From positions 10,397,821 through 10,461,820 of the forward strand of contig NC_064043.1 of NCBI RefSeq assembly GCF_932526225.1: a DNA stretch of 64,000 nt. The letters are read 5' to 3'. Under the pieces are notes generated by a model. The model had not been told where the DNA came from and did not search any database. It worked only from the letters and a program-made list of their open reading frames with translations. Position 1 is the stretch's first letter, and every line of letters begins with the position of its first letter. The DNA comes from Nematostella vectensis. Taxonomy: Eukaryota; Cnidaria; Anthozoa; Actiniaria; Edwardsiidae. Both the position numbers and the translations under genes were made by a program. Below, piece by piece: positions 1 to 12,100 of the stretch.

Positions 1-3000
1 GTACTATCACAGTCAACAAAACTACAGCTCGCTTTTGCGACACAGACAAAAGACACTTTCGTTTGCGCTACACGGAAGCGCTGTGTTATATGGGAGTAAA
101 TTCGCGATAGCCTGATAAAAAACGGACAATTACGTTGTAAACGGGGGATTTCAGTGTGCCCGTTCGAGTGAGGATGGTATAGGTAAGAAATGTTCGGATC
201 CTTTGTGAAAACATATCTTCTTTAAAGATACGAAGTAAAGTAAGACGCTTCTCCTCTAGGGTTAAAAATCTGAAGATAAAAGCTAAGCCCGATATTGACT
301 TGCAATTCAAATTAAAAAATATATATCGCGAGATTCGACAGTTTCGATTGTTACAAATTCAAATTCCGTATCTTAGTCTTGTTGTTATCATTTTTCATAG
401 GATCTTTTTACCCAAACATATACGTAGCACTCCTATTTAAACATCATCGTAAAAGCGATGGAGCCAGTTTCCTAACAAGCAAGCTTAATTTCACACGTAA
501 ATGCCGCAAGGCTTGGCGTACGAGACAATAATTCAAATAAAAACATACTTAATTCCGACCGGAAGAATCTTATATGATCCAATTTCGCTATTTATACATA
601 ATCTCTATGGAGTAAATGTAGTATTTCAAATATTATCAAAGGGCACTGTCTAGCATTCCACGCGTAAAAGAAATTCTTGCTTATATGAAATGCTTGAGTG
701 ATGTCCATGTTTTAGGAGGCAGGTAGTCTGTTTAGCTATGTTGTATGTGGCAGGTGCTTAATTGTTTAGACTTTTCGCTTGTCTCGTTCACTAGGGAAGT
801 ACACGAAACGACTGGGAGATTTTCTCGCTGAGAGCAATAATTAGAAGCAATTTGTCGACAGGATAATAAGCTACGTTTCCTAATCTTGAATGAAAAATAA
901 AACGCATCAGCTTTTAGTGTCTCAAATAAGGACCTCACATTTATATATGACACGCTTCGCTTTTTCTCTAATTATCATTTCACGGAAATTCCCGAGTCTT
1001 GTTAAAGCAGTTTGGGATAGCAATTTTATTTTCGCTTAGTCACTGGAAACAGGTATTTGCCTCTCTCCTGAAAAACTATTGGAAAAAGAAAGTCTGTTTA
1101 CTGTAATAAGATTTTCTTGATTTCTCATCAAAACATAAGTAATTTACAAAGCTATAATCAAACATTTTAATTACAATATGAAAAAAATGAATAAATGTAT
1201 GTTTATCCAAAAAATACTAAAACGCCGTGTTAAAATGCAGATTTTTTCAGCGGTAAACCGTTTATGCGAAGTTCGAATTTATGTCTCGAATAATGAAATT
1301 GGATTTGGGGCAAAGGCGATAGTTTTTTTCTAAAAGAATAAATGACATCTTCACGTATTTATTTTATTACGATGCAGAGGTCCTGTTGTGAAAAATAAAA
1401 GACATAATGAATCACTGAGAAACATCGAAGGGGGATTTCCCCGTAATCTGCACGCCGAGGGCCTTTTGAGAGAGAAAAATAAATTTGTCACCGTTTTAGA
1501 AGCTCACGCAGTCATGCGTTCATAAAAAAACAAATGGCTTTCCCAAATATTAAAAATAATAATTTCATTGCCCATTTTTAGCCAAAATTAACATTTAACT
1601 TAAAATAGGGAAAGAAATGTCAAATTTCTACCACCCGTTTTCTGGAAATTTGTATTTGTCTCTGATAAGCCGAAAAAGAACGTGACCTTCTTTATCTAAA
1701 ATCCTAAAGCACTTTGTAGGTGAAGAGTAAACTTTTTTGACGGCGATACCAAAATAGCTTTCTTGAAATAGCATGTTGTCTTGGCATAATTTGCGTAGGT
1801 TGGGATGAGGCAGCCACTGCGTTCAGTGGTTTTGACAAATACCGCCAAATTACGATACAAAATTATTGCGAAATTCCTTGCTTCCAGCGGCGCATTAGGG
1901 TTGAGCTTTCTACAGGGGAAATGTAAATGTAGGGGAATCTCTGAGAAAATATAGAAATAAATATATAGAATAAAAACATAGATTTATCAATTCCTCCCTA
2001 TTAGGTAAATTTGCGTATTAATAGAAAATGATTTGAACTTATGAATTCAATATCAACAACATCACATTTTGAGTAGTATTTCTTCTACGATTCTCTTGCT
2101 TCTCGCATATAAACCGCAAACCGTAGTAAAATAAAATATTTGGCTCAAGGCCAAACGATGGTAACATGAGCAGCGACTAAACACTTGAACCAATTTCTAG
2201 TGAAACTACACACGGCGGCCATATTGGGTGCACAACATTGATACAGTCTATTCGCTAGTACTAGAAAGGCAGTTCCTTCTGTAACGCATCCAGTTCAACC
2301 AAAATAAGTTATGTTAGGTCTTTCTGGCAGAACGTGACGATGACACGCCAATTTCTACCTTTTTTAGACGATTTTAATACATGGAATCAACATAATCAAC
2401 AACGCTTATATGAAAGCCTGATTAATATGGCACAAATAATTAAAAATAAGAATTTGATAGATTAGATAAAGAGTGCCTTTTATAAATCTTTACCAAGTAA
2501 ATTTATGAAAAATGACAGTACCTAGTCTAATAACTACAACAATCATTATTTGATACATTAGGTTTCCTTTTATAAAAGAGCATTTGTGTAAAAGGTTTAT
2601 CCATTTGACGTTGCCTTAGCATGCGCTCCCAAGCCCTGAGAACCAGAGAAAACCAGTATTAAGTCCCCAATTATTTGCGATCCAAAAATTCGCTCGTCAA
2701 ACTTCTCGCCGGTTTCCTCTAATTCTCTTGGTTTCTGATCCTTCAAAACACACGCAAACTTGCTAGCGCAGGCTACTGCAAACATGACGGTAACCTATTG
2801 AGTAATGTTATCGTGCCTCGTGGGTCAGTATGCAAGTAGCCATGTGGCCGTGCTTTGAATAGCGGGAGTAACAGGTTGACGGGTGATCGTCTTTTAGCGG
2901 CGAAAAGTCACATTCGTCCGCCAATGTGATGACATCCTAATCATATTGCTATCGATTTGTTTGGTAAACAAAGGTTTTGGAAAAACGTGGAAGAGTTTTT

Positions 3001-3882
3001 TAGCTAAGATAACCAGCTGTCATACTTGTTTTTATCATTGATGGCAGATTGAAATGAAGATTGAAAATCATCTACATTATAGAAATATATAAGATGGCTA
3101 ATTTATCTGTTATTTTACTCTATAAGGGTTTGTTCTATCAAGGAGGTTGTTAATCACAATTCAGTTGCGTCTCTTTCTCACCCGAATCATATTGGTTCAA
3201 CTAAAAGGCTCTAAGACACCAGAGAGATATTTATCACGTCTTGTAACTGAGTTTTCTAGTAACATATAACAAATAGAAGGGGAGGAGTAGGAGAATATAT
3301 AATTTCTCAACATGTATGGGGACATCTTCGCGGCCGCCATCGTCGCTTCGTGTGCTATCTCAGTGCTTATAGTGCGAAGAAAAATCATGGGATATTTCAC
3401 GTCTCAGAATATAACTTTGCTTTTGCGCTAGAAACAAAGAGAATATAGAAATGATGATCTAAATTAAGGAAAAGGTGGAAACGCAAGGAAATAAGAATGA
3501 AAAGAAAAGGTGGTGAATCGTTCATCCCTATTACATTTTTTCTCATTGGAAATCCCAAACTAAATTGCTCATCCACCAGGTTTTGTATGTTAATTTTTTT
3601 ATTTTTAACAAAGAAACAAGGAGGTTGTTCACTTTCTTAACACATTGCAACTCTTGCTAGAACAAAGCCATTTGGTTGGTACATACGGGAACTTGATGAC
3701 TGTTTCGCGCTCTAATAGATCTATTATTTCTGGACAACTCATAGTCGCTATATCACCAAGTGAACAACAGACAATGATCTCTATTTCATTATTAGCAAGA
3801 CAATGTAGAGACCTTGACAGTAGATTTTATCCTACTTTAATTCCTATTAGTAATCCAATGTACCGTTTTATGTTTTGCTCCC
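1..3882. other. AT-rich sequence with no recognised gene
   Basis: No open frame here resembles a known protein and no exon chain with plausible splice sites was found on either strand. The longest frames are short and lack codon structure. A 62-codon minus-strand frame near 2597-2785 is GC-richer than its surroundings but was not recognised. The stretch looks like ordinary intergenic or intronic DNA. Confidence 0.6.
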
Positions 3883-3900
3883 TTAAAGCCACATTGTCAC

Positions 3901-4006
3901 TGTAGTATTTTGGGAAAACGAACTCCACATGGAGAAAGAAGACCACTCGATGAGTCAGCAAACAACAACTTTATTCGCAAAGCATCATGGGTATTAAAAC
4001 ATTACA
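3901..4006 (-). repeat. 3' LTR of the gypsy element
   Basis: The LTR is 106 bp and runs TG..CA on the minus strand, starting TGTAATGTTTTAATA at 4006 and ending at 3901. An AATAAA signal is present on the minus strand near 3970-3975. A purine-rich AGGGGAAAGCAG lies immediately upstream, as expected of a polypurine tract. The flank is GTCAC. Confidence 0.8.
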
Positions 4007-4054
4007 CTGCTTTCCCCTAAAAGGAGGAGTTAACTATACCCTGAACACAACTAC

Positions 4055-4663
4055 TTATAGATCTAGTTTGACAACTGGTTTGACAACTCTCTGAGATCTC
4101 CTCAGCACAGGAGTTTGGGTAACAGAACTATCCTGAGGTTTTACTAGAGTTACATGGTGATCTGAAATATTAACAGCTGGTTGGTTGACTTTGTCAGACT
4201 GAATCATGGTCTCACTCTCTGTGCCACCCTGCTCACACGACTCAGGCACTGTGATATCTGGTTCATTCCCGTCATCACAGATATCATCATGTGCTCTGAT
4301 CATGTGATCAATGTGGACATATCTAGTCCTGTGTCCTGTTTTAACAACATATGTTCTGGGACCACATACTTTAACTACAGTACCAGGAATCCACTTATCC
4401 CTCTTTGAGTTAGCTCTGGTGTTATGCACACGCACTCTATCACACCTCTCAAATGGTCGCTCTTTCCTGCACTTCAAATCCTTATAGAACTTCTGTTTCT
4501 CTTGTTTGTTCTCTATAGCATCTGCAAGGTGTGGCTTTACAAGACTAAGCCTGGTCCTGAGTTGGCGTTTTACCATTAACTCTGCTGGACTCATGCCAGT
4601 AGTGCTGTGAGGTGTGGTACGGTACCTGAACAAAAAACTAGCAAGTCTATGTTTCATAGACAT
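4055..4663 (-). pseudogene. Gypsy integrase C-terminal part (fragment)
   Basis: About 202 codons correspond to the end of a Ty3/gypsy integrase: the catalytic-core tail (FRYRTTPHSTTGMSPAELM, normal for these integrases) followed by a basic C-terminal region with a small beta-barrel-like stretch around RVHNTRANSKRDKWIPGTVV. The frame is separated from the integrase core at 4708-6036 by a break near 4664-4710, so it is a fragment of one original pol reading frame. Confidence 0.85.
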
Positions 4664-4707
4664 ACCCTTTGTGCCCTGAATGACTTGCTTGAGTAGGGCC
4701 TCTTTAA

Positions 4708-6036
4708 CTACCCTAACAGATCTTTCGGCATAAATTCGGCAAACTCATAGGAAACAAACTGAGGCCCATTGTCTGAGACTACTTCTTCAGGCAAACCATG
4801 ATTGGCAAAAATCAGCCTGAGCTCATCAATAGTGCGCAAGGCAGTGGTGGAAGTTATGTGTTGCACATCAATCCACTTTGAGTGGCTGTCAATAACCACC
4901 AGGAAATAGTCATTGCCATCTTGGCAAAAATCAATATGAATACGTTGGAATGGCCTGGTAGGCCACTTCAAAGGAATTAAAGGTGCACTTGGAGGGGCAC
5001 TTCGAACACTTTGACATACCGAGCAAACTCTACAGGCTTCTTCAATCTGTTCGTCCATTTTTGGCCACCAAACACAAGTACGAACTATAGCTTTCATTCC
5101 ACACATACCTGGGTGCTCCCAGTGTAGTTCTTCCAGCATTTTCTTCCTTGAGGCGAGGGGGAAAACTACTCTGGATCCCCACAAAACGCAGTGCTGCTCA
5201 CATGACAGCTCCATCTTTCTGCTGAAATATGGTCTGAGGTTTTCATCCTCGCATACCTCAGGCCAGCCTGACATAACATACTGGAGAACTCTGCTCAACA
5301 CTGGATCCAATTGAGTTTGCTGAGCAATTGCCTTAGCAGTTAGTGGGAAATCCTCATCAAATGCACTTACCATGTAGATTGTTCCCTCACTACCTACACT
5401 GGAATCCTCGTGTGGTAGCCTGGAAAGTGCATCACAATTACTGTGTTCTTGGGAGGATCTGTATTCTATTTCGTAATCATAGGCAGAGAGAATTATAGCC
5501 CACCTTTGCATGCGGCTTGCTGCAAGTGTAGGGATGGCAGACTTTGGGCCTAAGATAGATAACAGTGGCTTATGATCTGTTACAAGAGTGAATTTTCGCC
5601 CATATAGGTACTGATGGACCTTTTTTACTCCAAAAATTATGGACAAGGCCTCTCTCTCTATTTGAGCATAGTTCTTTTCACTAGAACTCAGAGTACGCGA
5701 TGCGTAGGCTATTGGTCTTTCCTGACCATCATCCATCACATGGCTAAGTACTGCTCCTATTCCATAACTAGAAGCATCGCAATCCAGTTTTAAACTACGA
5801 TTAACATCATAATGCCCCAATAGTGCCTCACTTGTGAGACCCTGTTTGCAGGCCTCATAGGCATGCTGACACTCTGTTGTCCATTCCCATGGGATGTCTT
5901 TCTTAAGTAGATTATACAATGGGGCTAGTGTTGTGGCTAGGCCTGGAAGGAAAGAATGGTAGTATTGCATCATGCCCAAAAATAATCTTAACTCACTTAC
6001 ACTAGTGGGTAAAGGTGCCTCTCTTACAGCATCCAC
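4708..6036 (-). pseudogene. Gypsy RNase H and integrase core (fragment)
   Basis: The 442-codon frame begins in the reverse transcriptase connection (FLGMMQYYHSFLPGL). RNase H follows, with the LDCDASSYGIGAVL and TDHKPLLSIL motifs. The integrase then shows an H-H-C-C zinc-binding region (HPGMCGMKAI and CRVCSVCQ) and the DDE core with HIDFCQ and VSDNGPQF. It is continuous only within this piece; a frame break separates it from the upstream RT and from the integrase tail. It came from a retrotransposon and is not a host gene. Confidence 0.9.
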
Positions 6037-6293
6037 TTTCTCCTTTACGGGATGCAGGCCTTCAGCATTTATCCGTAACCCTAAGTATGTGACTTCTGGC
6101 TTCAGAAACTCACACTAAGGTAGCTTGAGGTGTACATTATGTTTAGCTAATCTGGCTAGTACCTCAGACAGAATTCCAATATTCTCTTGCCAGTCATCAC
6201 CACCGATCAGAATGTCATCCTGTTTGCACACACACTTATCTAGCCCTTGCAGTATCTGATCCATTTTGGCTTAAAAAAGCTTAGGCGAGGATT

Positions 6294-7025
6294 TTACTCC
6301 ATAGGGCAACTTAGTGTAAGAGTAGAGCCCCTTGTGAGTGTATATATAGTTAGGTATTCCTGACTCTCCTCATCAACACTCAATTGTGCATATGCATGTG
6401 ACAAATCCAACTTGCTAAACACTTTAGATCCAGCAAGTGCTGTATACAAGTCCTGTGTAGTAGCTAGGGGGTATTGTTCATCCTCTACAAACTGGTTTAT
6501 GGTTACCTTATAGTCTCCACATATCCGAACGGACTTATCTGCCTTAGGGACTACTACAATTGGGCTAGCCCATTCTGATCTCTCGGTTTTCTTTATCACC
6601 CCATGTTTCTCTAGCTTATCCAGTTCCCTTTCGACAGCACCCTTCAATTCATAAGGAACCTTCCGAGGCTTGAAGAACACTGGTTTTGCCCCACCTTTCA
6701 TAGTGATGTGGGCCTCAAAACCTGTCATGCCCTTGTAACCTTCCTCAAACAGCTCACTGTGCTTAGAAATTAATGCATCAAGTTGACTTTTGTCATGATT
6801 AGGCACGACAGTGAGGCGATTGACACTGAAAATCTTATCCCACTCAAGCGTTATTTGAGAAAGCAAATCCTTGCCTAGCAGAGTAGGTCTGCCATTATAA
6901 TCTGCTATGAAAATGGCCAGATGGTACCTATTGCCTTTGTACTCTACTTCACGCGCGGCTGGCTGGCTGGCTGGCTGGCTGGCGAGTGACACCACAGGGT
7001 ACCCGCGCAATGACCACAAAACCAA
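6294..7025 (-). pseudogene. Gypsy protease end and reverse transcriptase N-terminal half (fragment)
   Basis: The 243-codon frame starts in the last part of an aspartic protease (NGRPTLLGKDLL) and continues into the fingers and palm of a Ty3/gypsy reverse transcriptase (VFKP-type entry, WASPIVVVPKAD, FSKLDLSHAYAQ). The frame is lost after the palm. The active-site segment near 6200-6215 reads KQDDIL on the minus strand in another frame, with the usual tyrosine replaced. Gag and most of protease are absent upstream. Confidence 0.88.
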
Positions 7026-7939
7026 GTCGCATAGTTATACCATATTTCTATACCTATAGAGCTCCGCGCGCGGCTTACGGCCGCGCTGGCTCCGCTATTA
7101 AAACATTACAGTCACCAGTTTACTTCCGGAGGTCCGACGGAAACCTCAACCGTCAAAAGACAAAAGAGTCTATTTGAATCCGAAATATTTAACAGGCCAT
7201 CCGCTCTAAATTATCAATCACATCCTCAAAAAAAAACTTCCAATAAACACACTGCTTTCAATATTTTGAAATATTTTTCGCGTTTTCCGTTAAAAATCAT
7301 CGGAGATTGTTACGTAATTTACAGGAAGTAAACTGGTGACAATGCGGCTTTAAATAGTAGTAGTTTGTAAAATATTTTCAGTTTCTCACTCATTTCTAAA
7401 CATGTTTGTATGGAAGTAGCTAAAGCAATTTGTTTGCGTGGCAATCTTTAATTGCTAAGGCAGACTCAATTTTCTTCCACACGTCCTTTTTAAAAAATTC
7501 CGAAATATAATGTCAAGTGGTATATTGTCGATAGTGCTAATAAGAAATTGACCGAACGAAGTGATAAGATAGTTTCAAAACAAAATTGCCTAATATGTTC
7601 TCAAAAGCCGAAATTTGAATTTCCTTGTTTTAACACTTACAAATAAACGACTGTCGTTTTTCAGGTCTAAAATGAAAAGAACCCGAGGTGGGCTGGCGGG
7701 AGACCTGTGATAGTTTGAACCGTTTGTGTCCATGCCTCCTTTCAAGTAGAGGCTTTAAAAAAAATTGTAAACACGAGCTCCTACAATTTTTGCTAGGAGT
7801 TTATGACAGTTCTATGGCAAAAAATGATTGAAACGGACTCCCAGATAGGATATAAAATTTTTAAATAAAGGTTGTTTGATATAAAAGCTTTTTCGAACTG
7901 GCCCCTGGCGCAGAACACTTGCACTACACACTTATTTGC

Positions 7940-8045
7940 ACTTACACACTTTTTTTAGACGTCTAATTTTCAGTTGAGGCTGGGTCGTTCTTATTTTTGG
8001 TGCATTTTAAGGCTGCAGATGTTCTAAAGGATGTTCTTGAATTTT
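7940..8045 (+). repeat. Dispersed repeat, first copy
   Basis: About 105 bp here match, in inverted orientation, sequence at 58484-58590. Shared blocks include ACGTCTAATTTTCAGTT, GTCGTTCTTATTTTTGGTGC and GATGTTCTTRAATTTTAGT. Two diverged copies 50 kb apart indicate an interspersed repeat of unknown class. Confidence 0.65.
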
Positions 8046-8416
8046 AGTAAACATAAGAATAAAATACTCAATGAATTATTAGAAAGAGAATTTGCAAAAA
8101 TGATCAATTGCAAAAGCAACTCACTATTACCTCTTTTTTCCTCTTCAGGTTGCCAAGACAACTAGGATATAGAAAGTCAATGTATGGCAAACACAAGTCA
8201 ACCACTAGCGGTCTATCATCAAGTTATAGTGGCAAAATGCCTAATCTTTAAAGCCAAATAATAACATGACCGGACAATACAACGTTTTTGGCTATACAAA
8301 TTGAGCTTCTTCTGTGACTTGAATTAAACAATTATTTCTCGCCCTTATGGACTCTGATTCACTAGCCCATAGCTACTCCTCAGAGAGACTCGAGGGATAA
8401 TCGTTAACTTCCCTAG

Positions 8417-8492
8417 TGACGTCATTAGTCAGCTGATCTCAATGACGTCACAAGGTAAAAAGAAGTCTCAATGAGTAGTCTCAATGACGTCA
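8417..8492. promoter_or_regulatory. Cluster of three CRE-type TGACGTCA palindromes
   Basis: Perfect TGACGTCA occurs at 8417-8424, 8443-8450 and 8485-8492. The last two lie in a 42-bp tandem duplication (CTCAATGACGTCACAAGG). TGACGTCA is the classical site for CREB/ATF bZIP dimers. There is no gene start nearby, so a regulatory role is only a possibility. Confidence 0.35.
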
Positions 8493-8710
8493 CAAGGTAA
8501 AAAGAAGTTTGCTTGTTCACATTGAGGCTATAATAATCCCTTTGTGGTTTCAGAAAACTTGAGTTTTTATGGAGTTAAGTAATCTGTCTGGAAAGGTGAA
8601 AAAGTATTTTTGGATATTGCAAGAATAAAACAGTATAGGGTTGTGTAATATTACGACGAAAAAGTTCAAAAAGTGAAAGAAACAACTGCAATTAAATAGT
8701 GTACTTTATA

Positions 8711-8825
8711 AATTAGTCTATTCTGTCCCGCCCTCTTTCCAAATCTTAAAGATATACCGGCTCTGTTATGAATTAGTCTATTCTGTCCTTCCCTCGGTCC
8801 AAATCTTAAGCTTTACCGGCTCTTT
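8711..8825. repeat. 60-bp tandem duplication
   Basis: Two head-to-tail copies start AATTAGTCTATTCTGTCC at 8711 and 8771 and end with TACCGGCTCT. They differ by several substitutions. Confidence 0.75.
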
Positions 8826-9181
8826 GCGATTCACTCTCGGCAACCTCGACAGGGGGTCCAAGATTCCCCGATAGGGAAAGGGGGGGGGAATTTTCGTTTT
8901 CATAGCCCCTCATTAAATAGCAAAGGAAGCTTTTGGGACGAGAATGGTGGATAAGGGATAAAAATACATACCTTACTATGTTCTTTTAATTTTGAATTTA
9001 ATAGTGCAAGTTTGTTGGTGGGCTTATTTGCAAGATCTATGAGCTGTCGCAAAGATAATTCTTATTGCTCCGTTTAAAAATAGATAAAATTTTACCTGGT
9101 ATTGTTGCTATCATCAATTAATCATGCATGGTTACTCAGCACGTGCTGCCGAGCAAGAGCTTGGTAACTAGGCAAGTACAT

Positions 9182-12100
9182 TTATGTATACCTAACGCCT
9201 GGACCATTCAGCAAAGACTCTGCCTCGCTTTCATTACAACTCCGCCTTTCATCACGTGACCTATTTTTTGCCTCACTTTGATGATCTACCGTAGTCTCAT
9301 TAACACAAGCGCTAAAGCGTCTTTTTGCTATACGTCTAGCCGTCCGTAACGGACGAATCACAAACACATAGATGATGAATGGCAGGTATAAAGCGAAGGC
9401 TACGTACTGGACTAGCTTAGACCAAAACGCATACAAATAGAGAATTCTATGACAGTACCGTGCCGTGTCATGTTTGTGTTCCATGTCTGGTAGATACAGG
9501 CGAAACACCCAGATATTACCGGCCATAAACCAGCCAATCAAGAACAAGAGAAGGACGTACAGGATGGGGTTTCTTGGACGGTATTTCTTGTCTAAGCAGG
9601 GGCACGTCCTGCCCACAATACCGGTCAGTACGATGCCGGCTCCGACACCGATCAGGTAGATGGGTATCATGGGTTGAGCTGGGCAGTCACCCAGGTAGAT
9701 GGCACCTGGATAAGGTGTTTGTCAAAGAATTGAGAACATGGGAATCGCTAAGATTTGCTGAAGCATAGAGGGGGGGGGGGGGGGGGGGGGGGAGAGTCTA
9801 AGATTTCTCGATTATTTAAAAAGGACATCAACATTATTTTCGAGTCCGAAGTGTTTGCACGCTCACCCCTAGAGGATCTAAAATCTCGGTAACATTGCAT
9901 TGGGGCACAGGGCTCACGTGCGTGAGCGCGCTTGTTTTGAGTTGAATGCTTCTTATAATCTATAATGTCAAAATATCGCTAATGAGGACTGCCTAATAAA
10001 GTAAAGTTGATTCTATTGACTATTAACGTTTATGGACTTCACGAAAAGAGTTTTGACATCCAAGTTATAAGGCCTTGAGTGTAGTCTCCCTTGCAGCCGT
10101 CCGCACCCTGGCAGGATTGTAGCGCTTTCGCGACTGACAAATGCGGATGGCAACAAAGACAACAACCTTGAGTGCTGCATTCACATACATCTAGAAAGCG
10201 CCATTTTAACATTTTATTTTATTTCAGCCCCCCCCGTCTCTCCCGTCCTCCTCCTCTTCAATAGAGACCTTTAGATCCGAGAACCAGGTCCACGACCAGG
10301 ACGAGTTTTAGCTCGCGCGTTGTGTGCGCATGCGCAGATGGCCTGTCACGGTCACGCTACTGTCAAAACTGGTCGCCCTCGAGTGGGCGACTACAAGTTT
10401 ACACAGCAAAGTGGTACTCACGGGACCAGTTTGTTCAAGGTATGTTTTTTATTTTTGCAAATCATTCTGTTCATCAAAAGTCTATAGGAAATATTGACAG
10501 TGTTGTGAAAGGTAAATGTGATAAAGAATTCAAGCAACTCTGTAAAAAGAAGATGCATATCTATCGTTTTTTGAGATACAAATAAAGCGGCTGAAACTTC
10601 GCGGTCTTCCCTTTGTTGCTTTTCTCGTATTGTTTTGATTCTTCATTTACGATAAAATTTGCATAATTCAGTTACCCTAACGATCATTTTCAGAAAATAT
10701 ATATTTGGAGGGCTAACTAAGGGCTGAAAGTTTCGCTTAAGTTTTTTTCACGCCCACATTTTTCGTTTTTATTGTTCCCAACATGTTTGATAACAGTGAG
10801 CATTTGCCACCGTAACACTGCAATGTAAACAAACTTCATCTTTTTTACTATAAGCCTAAGTACTCGTAATTTTCTGTAATTGACTAAATTCAGACGCTTA
10901 ATAGACTCAATCTTGATTTTTTACAGTACAAAATGTCTGAGGATAAAAAAGTGGCGGAAAAAAGAGAGCTCTTTATATGGAAATTTGACAGCGATGTCTC
11001 ACTTCTGAAAGAGGTTATTGCGGAGGAGCCTCACAAGCATCCTTACGCATCAAAAGAGAGAGGACAGAAGTGGGACAAAATCGCCCTCAATTTAAAAGAA
11101 AACCATGGGTTTAAGGTCACTCAAAGGTCGGTGAGAAAGAGGTTTAATAGTCTGCATGAAGACTTTTTAAAAAAAGAGAAGAAGGAGAAGAGAGACAGTG
11201 GGGGAGAGGTGATGTACGATGAAAAGCACCAGATGCTTACAGACTACAACGAGCTTATAGAGGACTGGGAAAGGGAAAGGAAAGAGAGGGTGGATGACGA
11301 GAAGGTTATGGCAGAAGATATGAGGAAGAAGGCAACAGAGAGATTAAGTGCAACCAAGAAGAGAAAAGAGAGTGGCGAAGACAAGGGCGAAGAAGACCAA
11401 CCAAAGAGAAAGACACAGCAAAGTTTGGTGCAATTAATGGAGCAGAGCATAGCAGTACGTAGTCAGGAGAGGGCAAGAGAGCTGGAAATCAGAGAAAATG
11501 AATTAAAGCAACAGCAGCATTTCCATGGCTTCCTGCTCCAGCAGCAACAACAGGCACAGCAGATGCATATGCAACAGCAACAGCAACAACAAGCCATGAA
11601 TATGGCCATGATGAATGTCCTAACAGAGATGCTGAATGCTGTTAAAAATGCAAAGACCTACTATTGTTAACAGCATCTCTGCAATAATGTCATGTTTTTT
11701 TAATGTTTCTTTTATAAATTATATTGATAGTCAATTGCTGACATTTTATAGCAGAGTTCAAGTACTTCTCTACTGAACACTTCAGCAATCTGCTTGGTGC
11801 CAAACTCTTTATAGAGTAGATTCTTTGGAAAATAAAGTTAAATCATATTTTCTACAAAGTGGGCTACATTTATTATTCATGGGTCAAAGTTGTGTTTGTT
11901 CAACAACAGACAACAAAAGCAGTCAAATTCCATGTGGCATCTGTTCCCAGGAAAAATCCACACCTCCTCAACAGAAAAGGCTTTAGAAAATACAGGGGAG
12001 GGGGGGGGGGGTAGAAAAATCAATTAAACCCATTCAAACTGTATTTGTGACTTGCATCTCTTCCATGTGAGGGATATGAATACATAATTTATGAAATCAC

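Larger units (their letters stand above)
3901..7110 (-). mobile_element. Degenerate Ty3/gypsy LTR retrotransposon
   Basis: A minus-strand pol region (end of protease, reverse transcriptase, RNase H, integrase) lies between a short 3' LTR at 3901-4006 and a 15-bp LTR remnant at 7096-7110. Both ends share TATTAAAACATTACA. Perfect 5-bp target duplications GTCAC lie at 3896-3900 and 7111-7115. No gag is present and most of the 5' LTR is missing, replaced by unrelated GC-rich sequence and a CTGG repeat near 6959-6983. The pol frame is broken in at least two places, so the copy cannot be autonomous. Confidence 0.9.
3887..7349. repeat. TTAA-flanked inverted-repeat element, interrupted by a gypsy insertion
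   Basis: Removing the gypsy insertion at 3901-7110 and one copy of its target duplication restores one arm running 3887-3900 then 7111-7127. That arm is inverted at 7324-7349. The arms read AGCCRCATTGTCACC then AGTTTACTTCC, and each end abuts TTAA (3883-3886 and 7350-7353). The original element would be only about 250 bp, a MITE. TTAA duplications are known for piggyBac- and Kolobok-type elements; which one mobilised this copy is not visible. Confidence 0.75.
7355..9181. other. Intergenic stretch with small repeats
   Basis: No gene was recognised. It holds a dispersed repeat at 7940-8045, a cluster of CRE-type palindromes at 8417-8492 and a 60-bp tandem duplication at 8711-8825. It lies downstream (3') of the minus-strand TMEM272-like gene. 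Confidence 0.6.

Noticed and set aside
2597-2785. Minus-strand 62-codon frame
   Set aside because: Not recognised as a protein and no splice partners found; it could be part of a repeat.
10322-10585. 87-codon plus-strand frame inside the Harbinger element
   Set aside because: No similarity or splice support; it lies next to the terminal repeat and upstream of the Myb-like gene.
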